NCBI RefSeq assembly: GCF_954871325.1 | Contig: NC_088778.1 | Coordinates: 8,465,743 to 8,529,742 of the forward strand | Direction: 5' to 3' | Source: Gordionus sp. m RMFG-2023 | Taxonomy: Eukaryota > Nematomorpha > Gordioida > Chordodea > Parachordodidae | Length of the DNA stretch: 64,000 nucleotides | In this document: positions 1 to 12,189 of the stretch, piece by piece | Position numbering within the stretch: position 1 is the first letter of the stretch | How the letters are laid out: each line of letters begins with the position of its first letter | Notes under the pieces: generated by a model | What the model saw: only the letters and a program-made list of their open reading frames with translations | Database searches by the model: none | What the model was told of the DNA's origin: nothing | Made by a program: the position numbers and the translations under genes

Positions 1-530
1 AGAATTAGAGGCAACAACCAATCAATTACAAGAGAAAGGGGGAAAACGAGCAAATTGATAGAAAAGAGGGTCAAGACGTTATGCTACAATAGTTAATCGC
101 GGATCAATAATAGCCAATTATTATCGAGACTTGAGTCTAAGATACGGAAATCGACAATCATAGGAACAAGAATTCGTGAAAACCATCGTTTATCGCAGAC
201 CAATCGTTTATCGAGATAAATAGCTAATCGTGGATTACAAGAGAATGATAGAAAACAAGCTACGATGAAACTGGATGGCATCGATAATCGTTCATCAAGC
301 GTGGATCGTGGAAAACAAGCCTTTATCAAGTTCGTCAGTGGCCTACAGAGATAAAAAGCTGATCATTTCCCAGGGTGACAAGCGACAGATATAATTCAAA
401 AATTTCAAGCGACAAAGCCTTCGTTAGAACTTAGAAGACAGCAAAAATTAAGAAGAATAAGTCGAGATCGAAAGAAGATTGATTATTCGCAGAATGTTGG
501 GTCTAATTTAAGTAGGGAGGTGTTGTGAAT
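1..530. other. GC-richer, element-like stretch at the window edge
   Basis: The first half-kilobase is clearly less AT-rich than what follows and is full of repeated atcg-type words. It ends near 510-535 in a purine-rich run followed by gtgttgtgaatgt, which resembles the junction of an LTR retroelement's internal region with its 3' LTR. No protein domain was recognised on either strand, so this is only a suggestion that a retroelement extends beyond the window's left edge. Confidence 0.25.
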
Positions 531-635
531 GTTAGAATTAATTTGCATAAAGATTAATTTCCTTTTTATATGTATATTTGTTTTCTATTTTTATATTTAG
601 GTTTTGATGCACAATGGCAAATCTGTCGTTGTGAC

Positions 636-686
<51 letters not shown>

Positions 687-691
687 AAGAA
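636..691 (+). repeat. (GAAA)n microsatellite
   Basis: About 13 units of GAAA with one interruption near the right end. An open frame across it is a by-product of the repeat. Confidence 0.95.
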
Positions 692-1054
692 GTTATATTT
701 AAAAAAATGGGCACATCACATATATTGGCTAAAACATTTTTATCATAACTATGAACTAACTTTTCTAAAGAAAAATATATTCATGTTCAACCTCAATAAA
801 TGATATTAGTATAACTAACTTGACTGCTATTTATAACAAAAAAAGGATAATGAAAATAATCTGGAGCAAATTAAAAAAATAATGTCATGAAATTACTTTG
901 AAAATCGAAGCCAAGAAGGATATAAATGTAAATGGGCCCAGTTATAAGAAATAAAATGAATACATTATATTTCGAAAAGATTTTTGAACTATCATACTAT
1001 ATATTAAAAATATTTAATATTATTAGCAAGTGTTAAACCTAAGGGGTTTTTAAT

Positions 1055-1718
1055 AGGGTAGGATATGAAATATATGAACCCTCTTACCCTTCCCCTTTTC
1101 CTCACCTTCCATGTCCACATTTCTAAATATTTAATTTTGTTAACTAGTAAATTAACCAAAAAAATATTTAATGAATTTTGATTCCCTCCCTAACTCTTAA
1201 GCCTGTGAACATTTTAATTTGAGATTTGGTAAAATTTTAATTAATTATAGAACTTCTAGAGATTATATTTTTTCAAAATATTAAAAATTAATTTAATATT
1301 TTAAAAAATATAAAGCTGTATTATTTTATCCTTTGGAAAAAAGTCTTTTGGAATTGGCCATATATCAATATATGTTGTATTTGGGATAATGAATCCTCGA
1401 GCATTCTGAATCTATCTATTTTAAATATTTACCAAGCGAGTTCTAAATTTTTAAAATCCGATTTAATCCGAAATATATTTCAGCATGTGAAATGAATCAA
1501 CCCTATAAATTTCAAAAAATTTTTGCCATACACCTCTGAGTATTTTTAAAAAATAAATATATAAATTAAGGAAAGTTGTATATAACATTAAAATTCACAA
1601 TTTGGATATTCTATACATACAAAATATACAACAATTTTGGTTAGATCAGATTTTGAAAAATTTTAAAATTACCTTTAGTATGATTCAAAATCAAAAGATT
1701 CCTAGACCCCATGAATTC
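1055..1718 (+). repeat. Macro-repeat lead segment, copy A
   Basis: This segment is similar to 23295-23935 and, in its right part, to 36140-36335. Shared landmarks are tatgaaatatatgaa with a C-rich run after it, a gaattgg-catatatc stretch and ccctataaatttc near the middle. It is interrupted at its right end by the Ty3/gypsy fossil. The paralogue at 23935 continues straight into macro-repeat sequence, so it serves as an empty site. No coding content is seen. Confidence 0.7.
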
Positions 1719-1937
1719 TGTGGCGTTTAAGATGTAAAAGGTTTTATAAGAATAAAATATAATTTTATTTTAAAAAAATGAAAAGTAAAGATAGTTTTAC
1801 TTTAGCAATTATATGTTTATATATTAATCGAAAGTACATTTATGATTATCAATTAACAATTGTATCAAAAAATATATTTTATTTTAATTTAATACATACA
1901 TTTATCCTTACTTAAAATTGAATTCGTTATGATTACG
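1719..1937 (-). repeat. LTR, downstream copy of the Ty3/gypsy fossil
   Basis: Begins tgtggcgtttaagat on the plus strand and matches 6444-6899 once the MITE in that copy is ignored. The shared core includes atatgtttatatatt and a following cg-aagtacattta stretch. About 220 bp. Confidence 0.7.
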
Positions 1938-2246
1938 TAGTGGAGGTTTCGAAACTCTTTAAGAGTTGTATTTCCATTATGTTCTGCATTATCCAAATCT
2001 TTTGTCATTGTTATGGGTATCCCTCAGACACATCAACAATATCGCACTTTTTCATTGAACTAAAGTTCCTTTATGCCATCCCGCAGTTCTTGTTTTCTAC
2101 CCAAACCTTTTACTTTTCTTCAAATTCACAGGGCTTAACATTCCTATATAGTAGTTCGGTGAGTGTAACTGGTCCAGAGTCCCATATCTCCATCAAGCAT
2201 CTTTATCGTACGTATATTGCGCTCTGCCAAACCATTCGATTTTGGG

Positions 2247-2750
2247 TTATAAGATGCCAATATAAAATATTTTATTTTGTTTTAAAAAAAATGTTTTGAA
2301 TTCAGATCCAATAAACTGAGTACCGCTATCTGAAACAATGTAGCTAAGTAACCCAAATCTAGCGAAATAATTATGCAGATTATTTATTAAACTGGCCAAA
2401 TTAATATGAGTTAAAATTATAACTTCAACTAATTTGGTGAAAGCGTGTACTAAAATTAACCAATACTTTCCAGATACTGTGCCTATCAAATCAATGTATA
2501 TTCGTTCCCAAGATTAGGTAGGAATGTTCTAATTGTATAACTGGACTTCTAAGGCTCTCGGTCTTCCTTCCAGGTAAATCTTGCGGAATTAAACATAATA
2601 TTTTACATCGTGATCAAGATTTGCCCAAAAAACATAGTATTTGCATAATGATTTCAACCACAATATCCCAGGATTTCCTTAATAAATAACATTCAGAACC
2701 TCCTTTTTTAGATTGGCAGGGATAATAACCCTTTTTCGAAAGTAATATTA
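2247..2750 (-). pseudogene. Ty3/gypsy integrase fossil
   Basis: The minus-strand translation carries GKYWLILVHAFTK and a later SDSGTQF, which correspond to the integrase catalytic core of Ty3/gypsy elements. Part of the zinc-binding region lies upstream of it. It is a fossil within the element at 1719-6899. Confidence 0.85.
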
Positions 2751-3244
2751 TCTTTAATTAAAAAATATATTTTTAAAATTTCTGAGTAATTATTTATATT
2801 ATCAATATGCCAATGATTTTTAATTAATTTATTAATCCCTTTCAGATTGACATCATTGCTCGTTTCACTTACTATTTTACTGCGAGGAAATAAATCTTCT
2901 ATTTTAATTTTTAAATCTTTGATTTTATTTTCGATTTTTTTTGTAAACTCATAGGTTTTTGCTAGCTCTACCCTTAAACGGGATAAAGTATCCCCACATT
3001 TGTTTTAATTTCCAGGACTATGAATTCTCTTAGTCGTAATATAATAGCTTCGTCACCAACAATGTTAAACGGCTATATGTTATTTCATTTAGGTCTCTTT
3101 TATTACCCAAGATATATTTTAAGGGTTTGTAATCTGCAAAATAAAATGTCTTACATAATTATATTAATGGAACTTATCGATAGCGAACATGATTACCGTA
3201 GCTTCTCGAACAATGGTGGCGTAATTCTTTTTAGCCATTGAAAG

Positions 3245-3985
3245 CATAGATGCGAACCAGGCAAGATTTTTGACATGGTTCGGTTCGGGTTAGGTTTGAG
3301 GTTAAAAAAAAATAGGTGGGTTCGGTATGGGCTTGGTTCAGGGAAATATTTTTGAACCCAAGTTTGGTTCCGGGTTCAGCTCGGGTTCAAGAATTTTTGA
3401 ATTGATAAAAAAAATTCTACATTTAAATCTTAATAGAAAACTAGACATAGATTTGGTATAAAAAATTAATTTTTTTATTTTATTTATGGGCAAAATATAG
3501 TTAAAATACAAAGCATAGTCATATTTCTTTAAATTAACAATATCTAATATAATAGATTTTACTTTGACTGGTTCACTTTCATTTTCCTCTAATCAATAGT
3601 CTTTGAGAATAAGTTAAAAATTAAAAATAAATGGCGTAAATGAATTTAATTGTTTAAAATTTATTAATACTCCAATAGGAATCTTTGGGAATAAATTTAA
3701 AAAAATTTACAAATGACGTAAATGAATTAAGTTGATTAAAATTTATTAACACTTCACTTAATTGGAAATTTGAAAATATTGTAAAATCTTATATGATTTT
3801 AAACAATACACTGAACCCGGTTGAACCCGGGTTCAAAATAAAAATCCCGAGTTCGGTTCGGGGTTTTGAAAATTTTATAAACGGGGTTCAGGTTTTCGGG
3901 TTCAGATTTTTTTCCCCAAAACCCGGGTTTTCTTTTCTAGGTTCTGGTTTAATTCGAAACTCTGGTCGAAAGTGTCCATGATGCG
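3245..3985. mobile_element. MITE-like element with GGTTCGG/GAACCCG-rich ends
   Basis: Both ends consist of degenerate, self-complementary ggttcggg and gaacccgg words (about 3275-3400 and 3805-3960), with AT-rich filler between. This architecture recurs in other short hAT-like elements of the window. It splits the Ty3/gypsy fossil, so it inserted later. Exact ends and target duplication could not be fixed. Confidence 0.6.
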
Positions 3986-4580
3986 TACTCAAGCGGTTTC
4001 TCCTGGCCAGTAAGAAATCGATGTCAATACAGCTACCATTTTAGGAAGCGTCGCAAGAAATCACGCCATATGACTGGATAAGGAATTATTGTATCCTCTT
4101 TTGATATATTTTTAACTTTATATAATATTTTATTTCTTAAGCTGACCAAAGCCAACTAACATTTTAACTCATTTGTCAGTGTAATGGCGCGGAAATAGAA
4201 TGTAAATGTATATATATGGTAATTCACCATCACAGGAAATGAACGTAATTCTTTCACATTAACTGTGTTTTAAATTTTTTATGGCAATAATTTTATCTTC
4301 TGTAGAGTGAATTCCAAATTTGTCACATGGCCCAAATAAGTAACTGACTTTTCTCCAATTTTATTTTTATCGATTGTCATAGTCAGTCCAGCCTTATCAA
4401 TTTTCTAATTACTTTTAAATTAACTACATGATCAAATTTATTCTCTCCCGCAATTATTAGGTTAATGATGCTTGGTACCTTAAGGTACCATCTATCAAAT
4501 TTGAATTTTGTTCATTTTTCATTTGGATAGGCACTACCAAATATATTTATAATATATATTTGAAAAATCGTGATTTGTAA

Positions 4581-4775
4581 GCCTCTATGGCCTAGTAGGC
4601 AAGAGCTTGGTTTACTTATCCCATGCTCCCGGGTTCGAATCCCGGGAATGATCATGTTTTTTTTCTTATTCTAACTTGGTGGTTCCATCCTTGGGGGGAT
4701 AATATATAGGAGGCCGGACTCGACCACGTGATTCCGTATTAATATATTAAATAATAAGGATCTTATTACATTTTA
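4581..4775 (+). mobile_element. tRNA-derived SINE
   Basis: A tRNA-like head starts gcctctatggcctagtagg (A-box-like) and holds a perfect B box, ggttcgaatcc, within gctcccgggttcgaatcccg. The acceptor-stem halves do not pair, so it is not a working tRNA. A short unrelated body follows, with aggaggccggactcg, and an AT-rich tail. It is inserted in the Ty3/gypsy fossil. The 3' boundary is approximate. Confidence 0.75.
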
Positions 4776-5021
4776 ATAAATTTTGGTCGATATTTAGCAA
4801 ATTAAGTTGGTATTTAGAATATTTCCATACATTCACTTGGTAGTAAGCATCATTAACCCAATTATTACGTCGTAAATAAACATGTCATAGGAATTCCTTT
4901 TATTAGGTTTTGTATAAGGCGTTGAAATATTATCGGAGCGCTAATCAATCCAAAAGGGATTCTTAAGTATCATGAATAACTGACATGAGTTGATATTACT
5001 ACAAGGTCCTTAAATCTTGGC

Positions 5022-5309
5022 CTAACTCCGAATTATATACATAAATGCATCTCTTAAACCTATAGTCAAAAATATTTTACCACCCGCTTTACTATTTATC
5101 AGGTCAGTGAAAGTTGGTAATAAATCGTTATCTATTATGAAATATTTGTTTATTGTTAAACGAAAATTTCCACATGTCCGCATGGCACCGGATTTTCTTA
5201 AGATATTAACTGTTGGCGTAGCCCAAGTGATTGGAGTTGTTGTTGGATCCACCTTTTCGATAACGGAATCATCTAAAAGTGTATCCAAATCATCTTCATT
5301 ATATGACAA
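5022..5309 (-). pseudogene. Ty3/gypsy reverse transcriptase fossil
   Basis: Translation gives LDTLLDDSVIEKVD, then WATPTVNILRKSG and LRDAF, the start of the palm/fingers region of Ty3/gypsy reverse transcriptases. It is part of the fossil element at 1719-6899. Confidence 0.85.
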
Positions 5310-6443
5310 AGCGGAAATGGAACTCCTCTTGCTAGTAAAGCTATTGTTAATGCCTTTGGTTGTATGCGGATAACTACTTGTTGGAGTTTAATTAAAAAAC
5401 CTAAGAAATTTTGATGCAATAGTATTTAAACCGGGAACATTCATATTTATATTGCTTATCTGAACTTCTTCCGCAAGTTTTATACCTAATTCTCTAAGAA
5501 AATACATTCTAATAATAAGTGAATTCTCTCTTTAATCAAATACGTAAAACTTAAGAAATTTTTTTACTTCGACTTCTTCTGTATATTTACCTAACACTTA
5601 GATTTTGATATAGTTAACCCCACTAGTTTATAAGCAGGCTCGAAAGCATTTGACTTTTTTTGGTAGGAAATTAAGTATAGAAACGAGATTTATATATGAT
5701 TGAATTTGTTGACATTTTAACTATTAATAATATATTTATTACCTCTATTATAACTATTATTACTAAAATATATGTTTTTTGAATCTTATGTCGGCTTATG
5801 TTAATGGTTTTGTTAACTTCTATTTGAGTTTCCTTTTCCAAGGAAGAAAGCTCGATCGCTAAACTCACCTTATTTTCAAAAGTGATATTCTTCAATATAC
5901 GTTAATTGAAGCTTTTTATCCAACTCGGGCAGCCCTACTCCTAAGATAAAATTATCTCTTAAAAGTTTATCAACAAACGATTAAAAATTACATAGTGAGC
6001 AAATACTTTTTAATTTGATCGAAAAATCTATAATAGTTTCTCCGCCTCTTTTTAAGGTGTTAAAATTATTTCGATGTAGGAAAATACTAGTGATATCCTT
6101 AAATATTTTCTTCAACTATCAAGTAAAGTTATGTAATTATTAAATTAATTGTGTAATGGAAATTTATTATTTTAATTAAGTTATGCTTACCTATGTACGC
6201 TAGTAACAAATCTTTTTTTAAATTATGATCGAATTTTTTACTTTAAAGGTGAGTTCTAAATTATATACATAGTCCTGAATGTTAATTTTTTATTTAAAGA
6301 ATTCTGGAATATGATGTTGATGCTTCTTCGTTTTTTTTCAGAACTATCTTCGAATTTTTGTTAGACATAGCATAATATCCATCATCTCTATAACCTTTTA
6401 ATTTATTACGTTTCTTTAAACTTAATCACTTAATCATCGCCAT

Positions 6444-6899
6444 TGTGGTGTTTAAGATATAAAAGGTTTCATAAAAATAATTTTAATAAAATGAAAATAT
6501 CAAAAGATAATTTAATTTTAACAATTAGTGTTGTTAAACGGCTCATTTTGAGCCGATTTTTAAAAACGGCTAACTCAATATTTTATTAAGAAAAATATTA
6601 TGCAAGCCTCAAGATTTTGCTTATTGGTGGCACAAAGGTTTGGACATCTATTAGTGAAATCTCGAGACTTAAACAATATTATTCTGGCGAAAATATTGAG
6701 TAAGCCGTTTTTAAAAATCGGCTCAAATCGAGCCGTTTAACAACACTATTAACAATAATATGTTTATATATTCATCGAAGTACATTTACGATAATCAATC
6801 AATTACCATATCCTTAAACAAAATACAATTTAAAGTAAATACTTTACAAATTTCATACCCCATTACGACATACGTTTATAGATTAAGATGATTACGACA
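6444..6899 (-). repeat. LTR, upstream copy, split by a MITE
   Basis: Matches the LTR at 1719-1937 in two blocks separated by the hAT MITE at 6526-6748. Without the MITE its length is close to that of the other LTR. Confidence 0.65.
6526..6748. mobile_element. hAT MITE, 223 bp, with exact 8-bp target duplication
   Basis: Terminal inverted repeats of about 30 bp start tagtgttgttaaacggctc and end in its complement. The 8-bp flanks ttaacaat at 6518-6525 and 6749-6756 are identical, as hAT insertion requires. Diverged relatives occur near 22815, 27865, 30085, 37705 and 49002. It lies within an LTR of the Ty3/gypsy fossil and is therefore younger. Confidence 0.9.
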
Positions 6900-9381
6900 T
6901 ATCTTTTTAAAAATTAGGCTATATAATGAAATTTTTAATATGCTTTTAATTTAATTACAGCCCCATTTTGAAGCTGAATAATAATAGTTTTTTAGTTATA
7001 ATATAATACGACCTCTATAAGATAATATTTATAAAATATGTTTTTTTGGGTGATTTGGCTGACTTATTATATATATAGCTTAATTGTTAATTATATTTAA
7101 ATAATATAAAATAATTTGATAAATAATTATATAGAAAATAAAGTTAAACAAGAAAGAATTTGATTTTTTATTAATTAAAATTTTTACATTTCCCGCAATA
7201 TAAATCACTAAAATAATAATTAAAATATTGATAAAGTAAAATCTATTTTTTCCTCCTTTGTAATCCTTGTATTACATTAAAAATTTTCGCTATTCTATTA
7301 TAATCTATTTTTCTTTGCCTGACAATTGGGGTGAGAGATCCCTCAACATGTGCATCTTTATTTATTTTTTATTGAAAAATATTAATATTTATAAAACTAA
7401 TATAAATATATTTGTAATACCTGAATTTATGCTAAATTTTACGGCTTTTATATTAAGAATAAATAGGAATATTATGAGTTACCAATCGGAATTAACTGTA
7501 AGTTTAACCAGACAAATAAGGTCAAAATATATTAGCTTATCATTTATGTTAAATATATCTCATAATAGTTATATAAATTGATAGAATGAATTAAATATCA
7601 TATAGCACTATGTTAATCAGGCCTCAAAAAGGATAACCTTAATAAATCTGATCTTAAATCTCAAAAAACAATATTAACCAAACTATCTATTCTAGATTGT
7701 CAAGTTCCCTCTCATAATACGTTTTTTATAAAGAAAGCAATCTAATATAAAATGATCTGTAAATGATAGTACCAAGTTTCACATCAGTGTAATTACCTGA
7801 TTTTCAAAAGAACACAGCTTATTAATAACTTACCCAATTGATAACAATTGCCAAGATCCCTCGTAAATTCATATTTTATATATATTTCACAATCTATTAT
7901 TTAAAACAAATAGCCAGATCCTGCAATATTTTATTATAGAAAACAACGCACTATAAAGTTTTTTACATTAATTACTATTAGCTAAATGTGAGCATCTTCT
8001 ATAAATTAAAATAACTACAAATTTTCTAGAAAGTAAATCTTTTTAAGTTCAACTTAATTTTCAAAAATAAATTAGTTAGTGTAGTAATAAAATATAAAGC
8101 GATTTTAACTTTGACTTCGTAAAATTGTTTAAAACAAGAAAATGTAATAACTCAGTTGAATCCGAAGAAAAACTTCAAATGAAGAGGAAATATTACTTGA
8201 ATGAAAGTGTTTCTTTTTACAGGTAAAAACTTGAAAATAAAATAAATTAGTGAAGAAGAAATTTTAACAACACTTTAAAATAAACCATAGATATCTGATT
8301 ATATCAATTGGTTAACGCTATTTTCATCATATTCAAAGATAATTTGAACCACAATAGCTAATAAATAAAGTAAAGCAATTCTAACGAAAATCTAAAATAA
8401 TAAATTTAATATTAATAATAATAATAAGAGTAATAATGATATATTAATTGGAATCATATAGGCATACTTTGTACTGCGGATTGAGCTATAGATGAACAAG
8501 TCAAGGTTAAAGCAATCAATATCTAAGTGCCATTAAATGATTAATAGAATTATGTTTTATTAAAACGAGTGTATATAACTACCAATATAAATCCAGAATT
8601 AATATTTAACATTTTATAAGTTATAACAAATTCAATGAGAAAGTTTAATATAGTATTATAAAAATAATATAATGGAATAATATTTTGTGAATTTTTTGTA
8701 TTTATATTAATTTTATTTGGTTTTGGTGCCTTCTTTTTAATAAAATAAATATAATAAATAAATAAGTAATTTCCATTATACGTTTCAGTTCAATAATATT
8801 TCTTTTAATATTATGGCCATTTTTTCGGTTTAAAGAAATTTATAACTTTGAGAAAAAGATATGATATCTAACAAATAGCTTTAATTTATTATTTTATTTT
8901 AAAGGTTATTCAAATAATCTTTATTAAATAATATTCCCCCTTTTAACAAATTATACTAAGAGAGGAGGTGTTCCTAGTCCAACATATGATTAATTTCATC
9001 CTAATGGGACTGATACGATATGTTTGAACTGGCGATTAACTTGGAATGCTATTCACTTGCCTGTACTTACAACTGTATTTCATTAAATTAATTTAAGTGC
9101 TCTTTAAAAACCTAGATAAATTAAATCTGCATTTAAAAATATAACCCATGTAAAAAGACAAAAAATTAATATAATTTGCTCTCGGTAGGTCAAAATTAGC
9201 CTATTAATATTCTATTTTTATTTATTGATTTTTGAAGGTTATTATGCTAATTTTAAACTATTTTTAAAAGACTTAAAATAAACATAAATTTGTTTTTTTA
9301 ACACTGTATAACACATTTTTAAATAGCCAATTGTTTTATAAAATATTAAAATTAATTAGGTAAACAATATGAAGAAGATAA

Positions 9382-9579
9382 ATGTATAAGGTTATGAAAT
9401 TAATTAGTTTATGCAAATCTTCAAAAGTAGAGATAATAATGATAGGTATAAAAACATATTTAATTATTTTCGAATATTTTGTTTTGATAATGTCAACAGC
9501 ATTCAAAAATTCAAACCATCTAATAAAATATATAATTAAGGTAAGAATAGGAGGAAATTTACAAACTAGATTTTTTTGA
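9382..9579 (+). CDS. Small open frame in macro-repeat A, unknown
   Basis: A peptide of 65 codons begins Met-Tyr-Lys and carries IGIKTYLIIFEYFVL, which could form one membrane-crossing helix. Related frames remain open at 34106-34306, 20418-20549 and 28466-28576. Length differences between copies come in multiples of three (15 and 12 nt). The downstream part of this copy differs because a hAT fragment begins near 9545. No family was recognised; it may be chance in AT-rich DNA. Confidence 0.2.
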   Translation: MYKVMKLISLCKSSKVEIIMIGIKTYLIIFEYFVLIMSTAFKNSNHLIKYIIKVRIGGNLQTRFF

Positions 9580-9803
9580 ATAAATATTTAAAATTTATTT
9601 TAAAAATAAAAATAATCAAATACTGTTTCTCAAAGGTATTATTTATATATTAAAAACGTTAAAATTCAAAAAAAAAATGTGCGGAAGAAATTAAAAATGT
9701 AGATTTTTGTGGCATTTTTTACGAGTGAGTATGCGCGTAAACTAAAAAATTGCCGTATGTCTCTCACTGATGGGGGGAGACTTGATAACACTACTCATAC
9801 CAT
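9545..9803 (+). mobile_element. Right-hand fragment of a hAT MITE (GGTTGCCAGG family)
   Basis: Matches the right part of the complete element at 49608-50191. Shared stretches include gaaatttacaaactaga, aataaatatttaaaat and aaaaacgttaaaat, then a gcgg-agaaattaaaa block and the terminal gatgg-ggagac. Its terminal acctggcaaccctg is degraded here. Confidence 0.65.
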
Positions 9804-10499
9804 CGATTTAAAAATTTACAGTTTCTTTGAACTTAGTAATTGAGATAGAATTTGTAATGAAAGGGTTTTGACCCCCAAAACTCGCCCTTCTATTTTATAA
9901 AATCATTAGTGTCAACTCGATATTTAAAAATAATTTTATTGGTTGGTTTCGTTCTTTTATTATTTTAATTTAGATAAATATAAGCCAGCCCAGCTACTTT
10001 ATTATTTTTTTTAACCCATCTGCCCTTTGTTGCAAAAATGTTATCTGCCTGTCCGTAGCCCTGGCGTGACTACCTAAATAATAAATTAATTTCTATAGAC
10101 TTAAAATAATATAGTATACAAATAATCCTATAAAATCAGTTTATCTTGGAAATTTAACAATATATCTACCCTCTCGTTAATCTTTTAACTCTACATGTCC
10201 TGACCTCATCCAAGAGCGTTCAATAAAACATTTTTCTCCTGTGGACAGATTTCTATTCTCTTACCAAGAATAGGTTCAAGAAATTTGCAAAAAGACTGTG
10301 TTTAGATAATGATGAACTCTATTATCAAACAAATTTTATTATTAATTATAAAGAAATGGAATTTATTTTACCGAACAAACAAATTTCATTTTATTTTTAT
10401 CGAATAAAGTATATTTTTTTATTGATAAAATTATATTTTCACATGTCAAATTTTTATTTTTACCGATTAAAAATTATTGGCCCATTTTGTATTAAATCC

Positions 10500-10830
10500 T
10501 GGTAGGGGAGGAGAAACCGGGGTGAGCGATTAACCTGGTAACAAGGTTAACGCGAATTACATTTTAATCCAAAGACCTTAAATTTGGGGTGAAGCTGAAG
10601 ATACATTTATATATAACTTTTGGGAAATATGCCTTATCCTTTTTCAAGGAACTTGGCTCTCACATCCGTCAACTAACCGGTGAACCCCGCGAAGGCTTCT
10701 TCTTAAGACAAAGACTCGCCATAGCGATACACAAGGCAAATTATATTAGCTTCATAGGCAGTCTCATTCCACAAGATGATCCATTTTAACCTCAATACTT
10801 TTTACTGGTCCCCCCCTCTCTTTTTGTTTT
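10500..10830 (+). pseudogene. Mobile-element coding remnant, unassigned
   Basis: A GC-richer insert in macro-repeat A starts with ggtaggggaggagaaaccgg and holds an open stretch at 10620-10789. It translates to FFKELGSHIRQLTGEPREG and then LRQRLAIAIHKAN. From memory this resembles a TGEPR...QR(L/I)S(I/V)A(I/V)QRGN segment seen in repetitive, probably retroelement-derived, animal proteins. I cannot name the family. The leading motif resembles the inner terminus of the foldback element near 14057. Treated as a fossil. Confidence 0.4.
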
Positions 10831-12189
10831 TTTTTCTCCTTATTACTAATATATATAATATTGTATACATTAATATAGTTTATATGAAAGTATTTCTTAT
10901 CTATTATGCTCATCTTTTGAAAAAATTTAATGGTTTGATATATTTTGTTAAAAAATAGGTTTTTACCCATAAATTATAAAAATCATCCTCGAGTTTATTT
11001 TTTTTGATTATAGCAAAATTTAAAATTAGAAATTTGTTTACCTGTTCCTAAGTAATTGGTATAAAATACAATTTATCGATAGTTTTTAGCTTAGCTAGAA
11101 GTCAAACATTGATGATTTTTACAATATATATCATCATGGGGTAAAGTTGTTATGGGCGAAATGGTTAAAATGTTATTAAAGCTGTAAAAATATAATCTTT
11201 AGATATTAACGCTACATTATAAAAGGATATTTCTGAGTAAAATGGAAAATGATTTGAGTTATTGGAATAAAATTTTAATAGTTCAAAGAGAAAAAATAAG
11301 TGAAATTTACGAAATGCTTGAAATTGGCACACTTAAAATGCACTATTTTGATTTTTTTTAAAAAAATTTACATTCCCGCATTGTATTGACTAGTTTATAC
11401 TTAAAAGTGATCAATAGATGTAATAAAAAACTATTATAAAACAATAATAAAGTTATGTTTTATTGTAATTCACATACTTAATCATAAGCTTCTGATAGAG
11501 ATTAATTTTATAGATGAGGATATAGTTACATATGAATCTTTATTATCTTCTGTTTTGTATTTGTTTCAAAATTTTATGATAAAAATGCATAGTATACGAA
11601 TTGATTTACCCCCGTCTCCTCAAAATTAAAAAAATATATTAAAAAAATATATTTTAATTTTTCGCCGTTATATTTTAATTTTTTTTGGTTTTGTCCATAA
11701 AAATATGTCGTAAACCATTTCCCAGTGATAAATTTTTATTTGCTTAATTTAACTAGGTATAAGCTGCTGTGACTTCAAATTTAATTTAATGCTGAGTAAT
11801 TCTGAGGTTCAGGGGCGGACTGGCCATAAAAGTAAGTGGATATTTTGCTTATGTAACTGAAGATAATGTCGATTTTTGAAGGCAATTAGAAAAAAAATAA
11901 ATCAATAAATTATCCCTTATATCATATCATATTCATATATTTTATAATTCTTTCCAAAACATTATTACTTATATTTATATTAGATCTAAATAAGCTTTAC
12001 AGTACAATTAATATACTATGCCAACTGGTTGGGACATTTAATTTTAATTTTCTCATAAGTGGTATTATTGTTATCATCATAACTTGAATCGGAAATTTAC
12101 AAACGGGTCAGGGTATTGAATGCTATCAAGTAGTATATTCGATGTTAGATCTATTTGTATTTATGCATTTTCTAGAATAAAAATTTATA

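Larger units (their letters stand above)
1719..6899 (-). mobile_element. Ty3/gypsy LTR retrotransposon fossil
   Basis: This is an old element of about 5.2 kb on the minus strand, with two diverged LTRs (about 1719-1937 and 6444-6899). Between them lie traces of gag near 5671-5895, reverse transcriptase near 5022-5309, and integrase near 2247-2750. The order gag-RT-integrase is that of the Ty3/gypsy group. A candidate primer-binding site beginning tggcgatga follows the upstream LTR. The element is heavily broken, with many breaks. Later insertions sit inside it: a tRNA-headed SINE near 4581, a GTTCGG-rich MITE at about 3250-3985, and a hAT MITE inside the upstream LTR at 6526-6748. LTR divergence and nesting point to an old insertion. 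Confidence 0.8.
6900..12180 (+). repeat. Macro-repeat copy A
   Basis: A long AT-rich segment whose landmarks recur in the same order in copies B to E. These include a ttaattaaat-caatagac-aataat block, a block where acgtctaaccc lies in other copies, atataaatccagaatta, an aagccagccc block and a block containing gcggactggccataaa. The right part (about 10840-12180) matches 30820-31090 and 21060-21500. No host exon was recognised. A hAT fragment (9545-9803) and a GC-richer coding remnant (10500-10830) are inserted in it. Confidence 0.6.

Noticed and set aside
570-803. Lys/Glu-rich protein
   Set aside because: It is driven by the GAAA microsatellite.
1940-2299. Plus-strand protein-coding frame of 119 codons
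   Set aside because: It is antisense to the integrase fossil on the minus strand, which has clear domain motifs.
4581-4655. A stand-alone tRNA gene
   Set aside because: The B box is perfect, but the acceptor halves do not pair and a SINE-like body follows.
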